Shown piece by piece: positions 48,497-61,500 of a DNA stretch of 64,000 nt (positions within the stretch are counted from its first letter, which is position 1; every line of letters starts with the position of its first letter). The notes under the pieces are model-generated. The model saw only the letters and a list, made by a program, of their open reading frames with translations, ran no database searches and had not been told where the DNA came from. Source of the stretch: Marinicella marina (GTDB lineage: Bacteria > Pseudomonadota > Gammaproteobacteria > Xanthomonadales > Marinicellaceae); NCBI RefSeq assembly GCF_030065545.1, contig NZ_JASJNC010000008.1, positions 144,791-208,790 of the forward strand, read 5' to 3'. Made by a program: the position numbers and the translations under genes.

Positions 48497-49500
48497 TGGG
48501 CGCCTCCCACCGATGGCATTGCTGGTGGTGTGTTGGATTTATTTTTTGAAGGTTCAGATATAGCTGAAAGTTCAGCCAGCATTTTTTGATTGATTTCAAC
48601 CTCAGCATCTTCAGCTAAAGCGGCCAAAAAATCTGCTCTTACTTGCGTTCTTTTGGCTTGTAATAATTGGTTTTTAATGCCTTTTTTGACTTGTTCGAAG
48701 GCTTTTTCTTTGACATTTTCAGCTGCCACCAACCTGACCAAGTAGTGACCGTCATCAGTGGTAATGATTTCTGAGGTGTCTCCTGGCTTCTCTAGCTCAA
48801 ATAACTTATCTATGATAGCTTGGTTCCATTTGTATTTTCGCGAAGGATGTTGGATGAACCAACCAATCACACCGCCTTGGTACATAGATGCTCGGTCATC
48901 TGAATAGATTTTTGCCAGCTCGCCAAAATGAGCCGTGGATAAATCCATTTCATTCACAGCTTGTTGAGCCTTTTCAATCCTTGCTAACTTTTCTTTCCTG
49001 GCCTCTTCATCGTCGTCAGCATTAAGTTCAGCCACAATAATAGCACCTCGCCTGCGTGCTGGCTTGTTGTAACTCATTTGGTTTTGTTCAAAGTACCTCT
49101 CCGCCTCAGAGTCTCCTACCTTGACTTGTTCAAGTTTTTTATTCAAATGTTCTGTGGTGTATTTATCAATCACGGCTTTCTTAAATAAATGGGCAACAGC
49201 AGGATCATCACCGATACCTAAGCTCATAGCCTCTTGATATACAATCTCTTGTCTGATCAGAAAGTCCAACAGTGCTTGTTTCTGTTCAGAGGTCTGAAAT
49301 TGACCCGGCTTCAAACCACCTCTGAGTTTCATTTGTTCAATGAACCATTCTTTGGCCAAGCCTTTGCCGTTTACTTTTGCTATGATTTCACTGTTGAGGC
49401 TGACTTTTTCTGTGGTTTGATGGTTGGCTATAAACCAACCAACAAAACCGGCCAATACAAGGCTGGAAATTAACGCCAAAGGTTTAACAACGTTTTTCAT
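48493..49500 (-). CDS. Membrane-anchored parvulin-like (PpiC/SurA) foldase, possibly catalytically inactive
   Basis: A 335-residue protein with an uncleaved-looking N-terminal hydrophobic helix (residues 5-26) that would anchor it to the inner membrane facing the periplasm. A SurA-like helical N-domain (about 30-125) and one parvulin domain (about 135-265) follow. The domain keeps 'FGELAKIYSDDRASMYQGGVIGWF' and the C-terminal 'GHYLVRL'. Where active parvulins have a conserved His ('SHIL'), this protein has 'RGAIIV', so isomerase activity may be lost and a chaperone role kept. It overlaps the giant gene stop by 4 bases, with GGAGG encoded by the giant's last codons. It is likely dedicated to folding its giant neighbours. 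Confidence 0.85.
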   Translation of the reverse strand: MKNVVKPLALISSLVLAGFVGWFIANHQTTEKVSLNSEIIAKVNGKGLAKEWFIEQMKLRGGLKPGQFQTSEQKQALLDFLIRQEIVYQEAMSLGIGDDPAVAHLFKKAVIDKYTTEHLNKKLEQVKVGDSEAERYFEQNQMSYNKPARRRGAIIVAELNADDDEEARKEKLARIEKAQQAVNEMDLSTAHFGELAKIYSDDRASMYQGGVIGWFIQHPSRKYKWNQAIIDKLFELEKPGDTSEIITTDDGHYLVRLVAAENVKEKAFEQVKKGIKNQLLQAKRTQVRADFLAALAEDAEVEINQKMLAELSAISEPSKNKSNTPPAMPSVGGAQ

Positions 49501-52500
49501 GGCGCACCTCCGTCAAAACCGTCTTTAAAGATAAAGAACACCACTGGCGTAGACAAAGTGCTGGTATTATTCATTAAATTATAATCAGTCTCATTTACCA
49601 ATACAGCCTCTACAGTATTATTGATTTCCGACACGCCCGATAACTCATCCAATGTTGGATCAACGGTTGCTGTCAAAGTCAACATCACACGGCCACCTGA
49701 CGGCAAGTCTGCGCCGCCTGTGAGGTTGTTGGTATCAATATTAAGACAAGATGCACCATCAAATGCTTCACACTGCCAATTGGTATCAATCAGTCCAACA
49801 GGAAGCTGTTCATCAATGGTTACCTCCCCTGCATCAATCGAGCCAATATTTTCTAATATTATTTGGTAAGTCACTGCCCCACCTGGCTCAAACACCTCAC
49901 TGTCACTGCTTTGAGCAACACGTACATCAATACCTGTAATCAGATTTGTTTCAGTGGTATCACTGTTGTTGTTCAAATCTGGATCAAATGTGTTTAAAGA
50001 GGCAACCACTGAGTTAGTGAATAGTCCAATCTGGCTGGGGTTGAGCCTGTAATCAAAGAAGAAAACACGGGTCTGCCCAACTGCCATTTGACCAACAGTA
50101 CAATCAACACCTGCTGCGTCCACCGAACAAATATTTGGTGCATCAATGGTACCGTTTAACAATGGTGGCAAATCAAACACCACATTGTTCGCAACTGAAG
50201 GTCCTGAATTGCTGATTTCAACCACATAAGTCAGGTCTATTGGGCCAGCAGGATCATAAGGATCTATTGACTCTGACAAAGCAACACCAATATTGGCTTC
50301 TTGCGTTATGCCATCACTGTCTGTGGCTATGTTATTCATCATATCAGGATCAGTCACAGGCGCAACAGGATCAATCATGGCCTCGTTTACCACTTGACCA
50401 GTTGCATCTGCTGAGAGGTTGGCATTGACCTGATAAGTCAGTTCTGAGCCTGCAGCAATGTAAGCTGTATCATTGATATCACCTTGACCTGTCGGCATAC
50501 AGCTTGAACCTGAGCCAGCAACACATTGCCAGCTGACTTGTTGTAATTCAGTTGGCATCATATCAACCACCACTGCAGGGGCATCACTCGGTCCAGCATT
50601 GGTAAATACTATTTGATAACTGATCATTTCACCCGCAACCACCGATGTCGAATTGTTGGTTTTGGTTACACTCAGGTCAGCCACTTGAGTCACTTCAGTC
50701 TCAACCAAGTCACTGTTATTACTTAAATCAGTATCGGTATTAAAACCCTGTTCAAAAACTACGGTATCAACCTGGTTGGTTAACAAACCGTTGAATGCAG
50801 GATCAACTTGTGCAGTTATGGTGAAACGAATTTCACCATCAATGGTGACATTGACGGATTCATCGATGCTGCCTGTACCATTGCTATTTTCACAAACCGA
50901 GCGACCTGTGGCTTCACAGGTCCAAGTGGCATTGAATAACTCTGTTGCCAATGTGTCGGTGACATTAACGCCCAATGCATCACTTGGGCCAGTATTGGTC
51001 AAAGTGATTTCATAGGTAATCGGCTCTCCTGCCACACTTTGTTCTGGGCCTGTTTTGGTTACAGCCACTTCAGTTTCAACAATGATTTCGGTGTCATTGT
51101 CTACAGCCGTATTATTGGCTAAATCATTATCAGCATCACCGGAATTAATTAAAACATTAGCGACATTAGATATGGTGCCACGAGCCGACGGATGAACCAG
51201 TCCTGAAACCTGCATTTGAGCGGATGAACCAGGGGCCATGTGCAACGGAATAAATGGCGTATCAGTTATTTCGCTGTCGGCTTGACAATCAGCATCTGCT
51301 GTGATCCTCATGGCAAGCAAAGCGTTTTGTTGATTCAATACCACATAAATATTGGTACCATCTGTCGTCATTGCCACTGGTTGAGCAACAACTTGTGATT
51401 CAGATAGGTTTACATTGAATTCATCAATCAAACTCAAATCACCATTATCAGTTTCTCGGTCATAAATACTGATGAAATCATTGGCAGCATCAGTAATTAA
51501 TAATCGCCCACCATCAGGTGTAATAGTTACATCGCTGGGTGCTTGCATTGAACCCACACCCATGTCACCGTTTGTATATTGTGACAAGTACTGAAGATCA
51601 CCATCTACTGAGTCACGCCTGAAACGCAATAAGGAACTGGTTTCTGTTGATAACACGTAAATGAAATCACCGTTGTTGGTCATTACCAATTTTTGGACAC
51701 CTGAAATCACAGGGACAGCTACTTGACCATGAACCTCACCACCCCTGATGACCCTCTCGAATGTCAGCACTTGGGTATCTGAACTTCTGGAAAATACAGC
51801 CACTGATTCTGAAAAATCGGCGGCTGAATACAAGTATTGACCATCTGGTGAAATAGTTAAGTCAGTGACTTCTATAATCACATTGCTCTCAGGTACGATG
51901 GTTCCGAAGCCGTCTTTTACGCGCTCTACAAAACTTAAAGCACCCGTTGCTGCGTCTCTGGCAAAGACCGTGATGGCATCAGAATCAAAAGCTGCCACAT
52001 AGACACCTGTACCATCAGGAGCAACAACCACGCTAACAGGTTTGAGCATACCGACTATACCCGCTGTTCCAGAGGTCAAGGTACTGACATAATCAACAAC
52101 ACCCGTGGTGGCATTCCTGCTTAGAATAATCAATTGATTGTTGCTGGGATTAGCCAAGTATATATTCTGGCCTTCAGCATCCATGGTTGCCGCAGTGGCT
52201 CCAAGTAAACCTGAAACTTCACCACCGGCCAACTCATCGCCTTCACTGATCGTCTGAACGCCAGTCAAAATACCGGAGGTGTCTTTTAAGAACACCGTCA
52301 AGGTACCTTGAGATGAAAGCACGTAAACAAATTGACCGTCTGGACTTTCAAAAACATCATCACCCGCAGCCAAACCATTTGAACCGTCATCCTCATAAGT
52401 ACCATTCACTTGCAATGTTCTGCCAGTGGAACAAGACCATTCATTGGTGCCTGACTCAAATCCAGCCGTAATATCTGGAAAAATAGGTAAAACATCTTCA

Positions 52501-55500
52501 ATGACCACGTTGATGGCACTTGGGCCAGCACTGAACACGGACAAATCATATAGCAGTTCAGTTCCCGCTACCACTTGAACCAGCGCATCGTCTTTAGTCA
52601 AACTTAAATCTGAAGTCGGCACCATGATATCCACATCTGTATCGGTATTATCAAATGGACTTGATTCAACCGAGTCGCCAGTCATCAAAGCTGTTGCGGT
52701 GTTGATCAACTCACCTGTTGCTGTTGGCAACAGGGTTCCTGTCAACGTGTACTCGACATACCCCATCGAAACGATGTCTGCTGTATCATTGAGTGAACCC
52801 TGACCTGAATCGGTACAAGCCGAGCCACTTTGCACTGCGGTTAACACCAGTTCGTCACTCAAGGCATACAAGTTGGTTCCAGATTGATTCAACACCACTT
52901 GGTTAACACCGTCCAAATCAGTGATTAAATTTGAATCGTAAATTGAATCACTGGGTTCCAGTACATTGTCTTTCAAAGTAAACAACATCACAGCCTCACT
53001 GACAGATGAGGCAACATAAATTTGATTTCCAGATGCACTTTTTATAATACTTTCAGGTCCGTCTAGGCCATTAACGCCTGTATCGCCTTGTCGTATGATG
53101 CTTTCGAAACTCAGCATGCCATCTGTTGGGTTGATTGAGAATGATGACACCGCATCACTTTCATAACTGGCCACCAACACCAAATCGTTAACCACCACTA
53201 AATCACGTGGTTGCTCTAACACCGAACCCTGAAGCTCGAAATCTTGTATCACATCTGCACTGCTTAAGAGTCCATTTTGAATGGTTCTTGTAAAGGTGGC
53301 AATGGATTGGTTGGCATCAGCAACCACCACCAAATAATCACCTGAAAGTGCCATTGATTGAACACCAACCAGTCCCTCTACCCCAGTCAGGAATGAGTTA
53401 AAGGACAACGCCCCTGACCCAATGTTACGATCAAAGATAGCTATGGCATTGTCAGATTTACCTGCCACATAAACATGTAATCCATCTGGCGATACCAGTA
53501 CGTCATTGGCCCCGCCTAAACCATTAACTCCGGCCAGACCATCAGTCAGTTTACCGGCATAACTTAAAGTGCCCGTGACAGCATCTATCGTCCATGTGGT
53601 GATTGAGTCATCAATATTTGAGACTACATAGATTTCATTGTTACTGGGTGATATAGCCAGTGCTTTGGCACCAGCCAAACCACCCACGCTGACAGTGGAT
53701 GCAGCTATTGTTTGAATTGGCACTAAATCTCCTGAACGGCTATTTCTTTGATAAACCAATAAATTAGACTCATTGGCTAGCTCACCAATGGCGTAGGCCA
53801 ACTCTTCATTCGGATGAAATACCACATCCTGATGTTGATCCAAGTCAGTAAAACTCAAATAATTATCAACTCCTGGATCACCATCACCATCATCCAACAG
53901 TCCAGGCAGTGGAAATGCTTCACAGGTCCATACCACTTCACTGATTGACTCAGGAACCACATCAGTCACCGCTACACCTTTGACATCAGCAGGTACGTCA
54001 TTACCCGCTAATGCAGCATCGTTGCTGACTGTGATTGTATAACTCACTTGAGCGCCAGGTACAGATTCATCGCTGTTGTTGGTTTTTATGACAGTTAAAT
54101 CAGTACTGACAAAAAGTACAGTGTCGTCATCGGTGGCTGAGTTATTGGCTAAGTTTGGATCACTGATTGACAGTGCAGGATCGGTAGAAGATGCGATTGT
54201 AGCAGTATTGCTGATGGTTCCTTGGGCATCAGTACGCACCACCCCAGTGGCTCTAATTTCAACTGAAGCACCTTGTGGTAAATCGACCAATTCATCTACA
54301 TTTCCTGACTGAATACTGGTGTTACAACCAGCACCATTGATGGGGAAACATTGATAAGAAATTTGTTCAAATTGTGGTGGAAAAATATCAACCACCCTGA
54401 CTTTTTCAGCATCACTGGGTCCCGCATTACTCGCCACAATCACATAAGTGAGTTCCGAACCTGGGGCCACACCACCACTGCCATTTATCAGCACCTCGTT
54501 AAAAGTAATGGCTCCTAGATTAGGCAATGTACCCATTGATTCCCGGTTGAATACGGCCACCGAATTATCTTGATTTGCAGCAACATATGCATTTTGTCCA
54601 TCTGCTGTTAAATGCAAACCTGAGGCACCGGTTAAACCATTAACAAAAGTGCCGGGTTGCGATAACACATCACCATCATTGATGACTTCAGCAAAACTCA
54701 ATCGACCGTCACTGATATCGCGATTGAATCTCACCAATGCATGCTCACCTTGGCCAGCCACATATAAATTCAGCTGGTCATGACTCAGTGCCATTTCAGC
54801 AGCTAAGTTCAATCCCTCTACACCGCTGGTGCCATTTTGCTTAAACTCAACAAAGTTCAACTCACCGGTCATTGCATCACGGTTAAACAAGGCCAAAGAT
54901 TGGCCCACACCAGAGAGGACATATACATGTTCACCGTTGTCATCAAGGATGACTTTATTGGCTCCAAGTAAACCGCCGACGCCATTGCTGCCATCAGAGT
55001 AAGTGGTTAAATAACTCAATTCCCCGTAAGATAAACTGGCGTCGTTGGGATTTCTTAAGAATACGCTCACAGCATTACCCGATGGTGATGTGACATAAGC
55101 ATGCATGTTGTCAGCAGAAATGACCACCGAACTGGCGTTTGCCAAACCGGACACACCGTCTACTGAATCCTGCAATTTCTGGATGAAGGTTAACTTTCCA
55201 TCATCTATACCACCAGATTGATCAACGGCAAACACAGCCAATGAGTTAGTCAAAGGCCCGGTAGCATACAAGTGATCACCATCTGCAGACAAGGTCAATG
55301 CAGATACGCCCTCAATACCACTCACTCCAAACACACCACTGGTTTGTTTTTCAACAAACGTCAATTGGCCGTTATTGGACTTATCAAAGACCACAACCGA
55401 ATTATCACCACTGCCTGCCACATAAATGGTTTCACCATCTTCGCTCATAATGATATCAGACGCATTCAACAGACCAGAAACGCCATTTGCGCCATTCTGT

Positions 55501-58500
55501 AAACTACCGATAAAGGTCAAAGCACCAAAACCACCATCACCCAGATTACCTGCTCTTTTGAATATACTCACCGCATTATCTTGCGCGGCAGCTACATACA
55601 AAAACTGTGAATCTCCAGTTACTTGCGAGGCACCAGTCAAGGCATCATAAATGGAGACACCGTCAGTTTTAGTGATCATTAAATCCGCTGTTGGATCCAG
55701 TACATCTGTATCAGATGCTGTGTTATTAGCAGCATTTGGGTCTGAGCCCGCACAATTTTCAATAGGTGCAGTAAATGGTATTTCGCAACTGAGGACAGTG
55801 GCCTCGTTGACTAATGTGCCAGAGGCATTGGGCGCAACTGTGGCATTGACCTTGATAATCAACTCACCATTCACCGCTAAATCCACAGGAATACCCAAAT
55901 CAAAGCCACCCTCATCAACCACCATATCGCCGATACCAGAGGATGGACAGAATGAATCTGCCGACCGCTGCAAGACAGCAATACCGTTGTCTTGGCTGCC
56001 TGCAACGAAAACATACTTGCCCATTTCGTCAACAGCCAAATCAATGGCGCCATTCAGGCCATCAACACTGGCAACCAAATCACTGATTAAACCACCATAA
56101 ACCAACGCACCGGTTTCGTTATTTCTCGAAAACCAAACCACAGCATCAGATTGTTCTGAACTGACATAGACATGTCTGCCCAGGTCTGAAACTACGACAC
56201 TTGATGGCATCAACAAACCACCAATACCGCCTTCACCCTGTGTAAGAGTTTGTACACTTGTTAATGAGCCATATTCTGTGGCTGTCGGAATCACCTCAGT
56301 TTCACGAACAAAAACCTGTATTTGGTTTGAGCCAGCGTTGGTCACATAAACATGTTGATCATCGGGAGAGATGGTTATATCACTGATGGCATCAAATGCC
56401 ACCCCAGGCAAATCAACCGCCTCAACAAAAGTCAAATCACCACTGACCAAATCACGCTTGTATACACCCAACTCATTGTCATTGAATCCGCTGGTATAAG
56501 CTGAGTAGCCGTCTGTTGATACGGCCATTGAGTTAATGCCATTCAGGCCTTGTGATGCTCCAGTAACAACATTTGAGTAAGTCAGCACACCATCAGCTAC
56601 ATCGCGATTGAAGATGACCACTGCATCGTCATTGGCACCAGTTACATAGAGGTGATTTGCACTTTCAGATAAGGTCAATGAAACGGCTTGATTAAGACCC
56701 ACCCCCCCTGGTGGGTTATTGAAAGTCCCTGCTGACTGAATCGTTAGTCCATTTGAATCTGATGCTTTGAATGCGACCACTGCGTCATCCACCTGACTGG
56801 CCACATAGATGTCATTGTCAACCACCAGAACGTCTCTGGCGCCACGTAAACTGAAACCTGAATCAGCAGTAATGAGGGGTGTGACTTGAGTCAGCGAACC
56901 TGTCATCTCGTCAAAGGCAAAAATCAACAGACCATTATCGGTGACGCTGGTAGCAAGTACATGTGGTCCTAACCCCGCCAAATCAGGCGAGTAAGCCACA
57001 GATGAAACACCTGCTAAACCGTCAACGCCATTGACACCATCAATCACTGAATCAACATAGGACAACGCACCTGATCCCAAGGCCTCACAGGTCCAGTTAA
57101 TCGAATCAGGCTCAAAATCACTGCCCAAAATATCCCTAACCATGACCCGCTCATCATCACCACTGTTGGCATCACTGGGGCCAGCATTACTGACGCGAAT
57201 GGTATATTCAACCGGTTCTCCAGCAATTGAAGATAACCTGTCATTGGTTTTAGTGATGGATAAATCTGTAACCGGTACGAGGGTTGTGGTGTCTTGATCA
57301 CAATTATCATCGGCATACGTGCTTGGCGCAGCACAATTATCTAATGGTGAGTCAATTGTGAAATTTTCTGGCTTGATGATTCTGGCTTCAGTCACCAAAG
57401 TATCGGTGGCATTGGACCTGATCTTGGCACTGACCGAGTAAGTCAGTGTACCGTTGCTGCCAATGTCTACAACGTCTGATATGTTGCCACTGCCTTGGGC
57501 ACTACATGAAGAACCTTCTCCCAAAACAAAAGCACTCAGTGCGTTGTCTCCAAACCCAACTGCATAGACATTTTTCGAATCTCGACTGACCGCTAAATCA
57601 TACAGCTGATTCAGTCCATCAACACCGTCAACATCATCAATTTGAACCTCAACCACTGACAGCAAACCAAAACTGGCGCTATTGGGGTTGGTGTCTCTGT
57701 CTAACACCGATACAGCGGCATCAAATTCAGCACCGACATAGACTTTTTCGCCATTGGGGCTGACAACAACTGCCCTGAGACCTTGCAAACGATCAAAACC
57801 ATTGACATCATCAACATAGGAGTTGTTGATTGAAAGTTGGCCAAAACCACTTTGAGCGGTGCTGTTGTTGCGGTTCAATACTGTTAATCGGCTGTCATTG
57901 GCAGATACGACATAAACGTGTTCGCCATCAGGTGATGCTGCCAAATCCATCGGTTGATCACCCACGCCAGGTAAACTCTGTTGAAAGGTTATGCTGCCAT
58001 CTGACAGCGACCGCTTGAATACCACCACACTGTCATCGATGCCACTGGCAACGATAACGTGCTCTGAATCAGCAGTCAACGCCAGTGCTCTGGCACCACC
58101 TAACCCACTGACACCTATGTCTCCATTGGCAATACTACTGACCAATGTCAATTCACCTGAGCCACTGATGCTGTAATGCGCGATTGAAGCTTCAAACTGA
58201 CCTACCACATATAAGTTTTGTGAGTTTTCATCAACCAAAATATCAGACACACCCAATAAGCCTGCTCTTTGACCGGCCGTATGTGCGTAACTGGTAACAA
58301 AACTGAGTGTACCGTCTGCTTGTCTACTGAAAACAGCCAAGGTACTCTCGTCACGGCTGCCTGCATACAAAAAGCTGCCATTAGGGGAAATAGCCAATGA
58401 ATTGACATCAGCTATACCAGTAATACCGCCTGTGCCCTCTGTGTAGCTGTCAATGAATAATAAATGCTCGCCTCTGGTAGCAGCTGTTGAACCCTTGGTT

Positions 58501-61500
58501 TTATCTCGAGTGAATGCGGCAATGGCATCACCACCAATGGCTGCTGCATATACATTTTGGCCATCACGGCTGACCACAACAGCACCAGCACCTAATAAGC
58601 CATCAACGGTCCCAGCCACATCTGCTGTGTCGTTCACTTGATCTATTTCGGTCTCAACATATGAAAATGTAGGATCGGGTTGGCGACGATCAAAAGTCAA
58701 CAGTGTTTTGCCGTCGGTTGCTGTGGCCAAAACTTGTTTGCCATCCGCGGTAATCACCACATCACTGAGCCCTTCCATGCCGCCCAAAATTATTTTTTGA
58801 TCTTTGCTTAACAAGCCTTGGCTGTTTCTACTTAAAACATACAAACTACCATCACTTGGATCAGAACTGTTGGGGTTACTGATAAACAAATGCTCACCAT
58901 CTGCGCTGATTGCTAACTTCCTCAATCCCACCAGTGTCTCAGTGGTAGCTACGGTACCCGTTGAATTAAAGCCCAATAACGTGTCATCATAACTGGTGTT
59001 ATAAGTGATTTGGCCCGAAGTAATGTTGCGATCAATGACCACTATGCTATCTGTTCCAGTAGCAGCCAAATATATGCTCCTGTCATCTGCACTGATTACT
59101 ACGTCGCTGACCGCATCAATAGCCACTTCATTAACACTGTTCAAGAGTGTCAAGTCGCCATACTCTGGCACTGCATCATCAATGTTTCTGTCATAGGCGT
59201 CAAGCTGATCACCAGATTCATCAACCACATACAAATTACTGCCATCACTGCTGACAACCAAATGTCCAGCAACAGCAGTGACAAACTTATCATCGAAAGT
59301 CAACAAACCGGTTCCGGGGTCACGATCATATCTGTTGATTTCACCATCACCAGTCACATACAAATGGTCTTGGTCAGGCGACAATAGGATATCCACCACA
59401 TTGACTGGCATTTCATCAACCACAGCACCTTTGAAAGTCAATTTTCCAAAGTCCGGTGACAAGCGGTTGGTGTCTCTGTTAAATATCGATATTGCAGCTG
59501 TAGCATCATCAGGTTCTGATGACATGGCATATAAATAAGCACCATCTGAGCTCATCTGGAATTCATTGATTGAAGCAATCCCATCGATGCCAGCAGTACC
59601 CTGCTCAACAAATTCAACAAAAGTTATTTGGCCAAAATCGGCACCTTGTATGGTATTACGCTCAAACACATAAATCCGACCATTGAAAGGCGTGGTTCCA
59701 TCAATATCTGGTGAAGCGATATAGATGTGACTGCCATCTGGACTGAGCAGCATGTCTGTGCCAGCTATGGTTTGATCTGATGACTGGAAAAAAGTTAAAT
59801 CCCCTGGTATTGGTGAAACGGCACTACAGGTCCATTCAACATCAGTTAATTGCGGAGGAAAAATATTCTCCACTGTGGCGCCAAAAACATTATCTGGGCC
59901 TTCATTCAATACCCGAATGGTGTAGTTGGTATTCAGTCCTGGCGTAGCAAATTGTAAAGCGTCATCATTATCAATTCTTAATCGGGTGGTACCAGAAAGT
60001 GCATACTCTGCCACTGCTGAATTGTTGATTGTGACAGGGTCAAAGCCACTTGCAGTTACTGATGCAACATTAATCACTGCCCCTTGTTCGAAAGCCATGG
60101 TACTGACACTGAGTGCAAATGTGGCTGATGAGCCCACGGCCAAATCAACTGTGGTATCAATATTTTGACCATTCACAGTTGCCGTTTCTTCACAAGTACC
60201 GGTACTGCCTACTTCGATGTCACATCGCCAAGATGCTGAGCTTAGGTCTAATTTGATTGGGTCCAATATATCCTCAACACGGACATCATCAGCAAAAGAA
60301 GGGCCGTTGTTAGTTACTGTTACCAAATAACTCAAATCAGTCACGCCATCAGTGTCTGGATTTGATTCAGCTGATTGCAGAATTTTAGTTACTGCCACAT
60401 CTGATTCCGCTCCAAGCACTGTGTCATCATCTACAGCCGTGTTATTCAGTTCGTCGGTCTCATCAATGCCTGTTGGCAGAGTAGCTGTTGCCGTATTGAA
60501 CAAAGTGCCACTGGCTTGGTTGCTGATGGTACCTGTAACCGTGTAAAGCACTTCAGTTTGACCACCTAAATCAATGGTAGTTTGCAGTGTATTTTGACCC
60601 AAACCTAGGCTGCCACTGGTGGGGTTTTCTGGACCACAAAAGGTACTTTGAGAAATACAGCAAGCGTTGCTGTCAAGGGTTTCACAAGTCCATGAGATGC
60701 TGCCATCCTCTAAACCCGCAGTCGCAGCAGGGTAAACCGGTAAAATATCTTCAAATGTGATGCCTTCGGCATCAGTAAAACCATCATTTCTAACCACTAT
60801 TTCATAAGTGATTTCAGTACCCGGAGAGGCTGATGTTAGGTTATCTGTCTTGGTTACAAGCAAATCTGTACCCACTTCAATTTCATTGGAAACAAATGAA
60901 GACAGTGGGTTTTGAGAGCCAATATTGGTGGTGTTGGTTGTGGTGAGTTGTGCCTCTGCGGTGTTACAAATTTCTCTGCTAGGCAACGTTGCACCATCGC
61001 AATTATTGCCATTACCGAAATCATCCAAACCTGATTCATCAGTGACACGTGCATGAACCCTCACTTCAGAGGAGCTGCCAGCTGACAAATGAATGGGAAC
61101 ACTGACCGTACCACCAAAATCTGATGGAATATCTGCAAACCCGGGACAGTTATCCTGACTTATATTTGAGCCAGGTACACCTAAATCACTGGGACAGTAT
61201 TTCCAACAAGGTGATCCAATGTTGTTACACTCTGTTGGGTGCTCTCTTAATGTTTCATCCAGAACGTCAGAAAGTATCAATAAGTTCTCGGCCGGTGTTG
61301 CGCCATCCTCAGGAGCACCTAAATCACTGGGGCCAGCATTGGTGATGGTGATGGTGTAGGTAAAAGGCTCATCTGGTACAAAACTGCCATCCTTACTTTC
61401 TTTAAGCAGACTGATATTAACTTGCCGATCTAAAGCATCGTCGTTGTCAGTACCAGTTACCGATGAGTCACCATTGACTCCTGCGGGCAAATTTGCGGTG

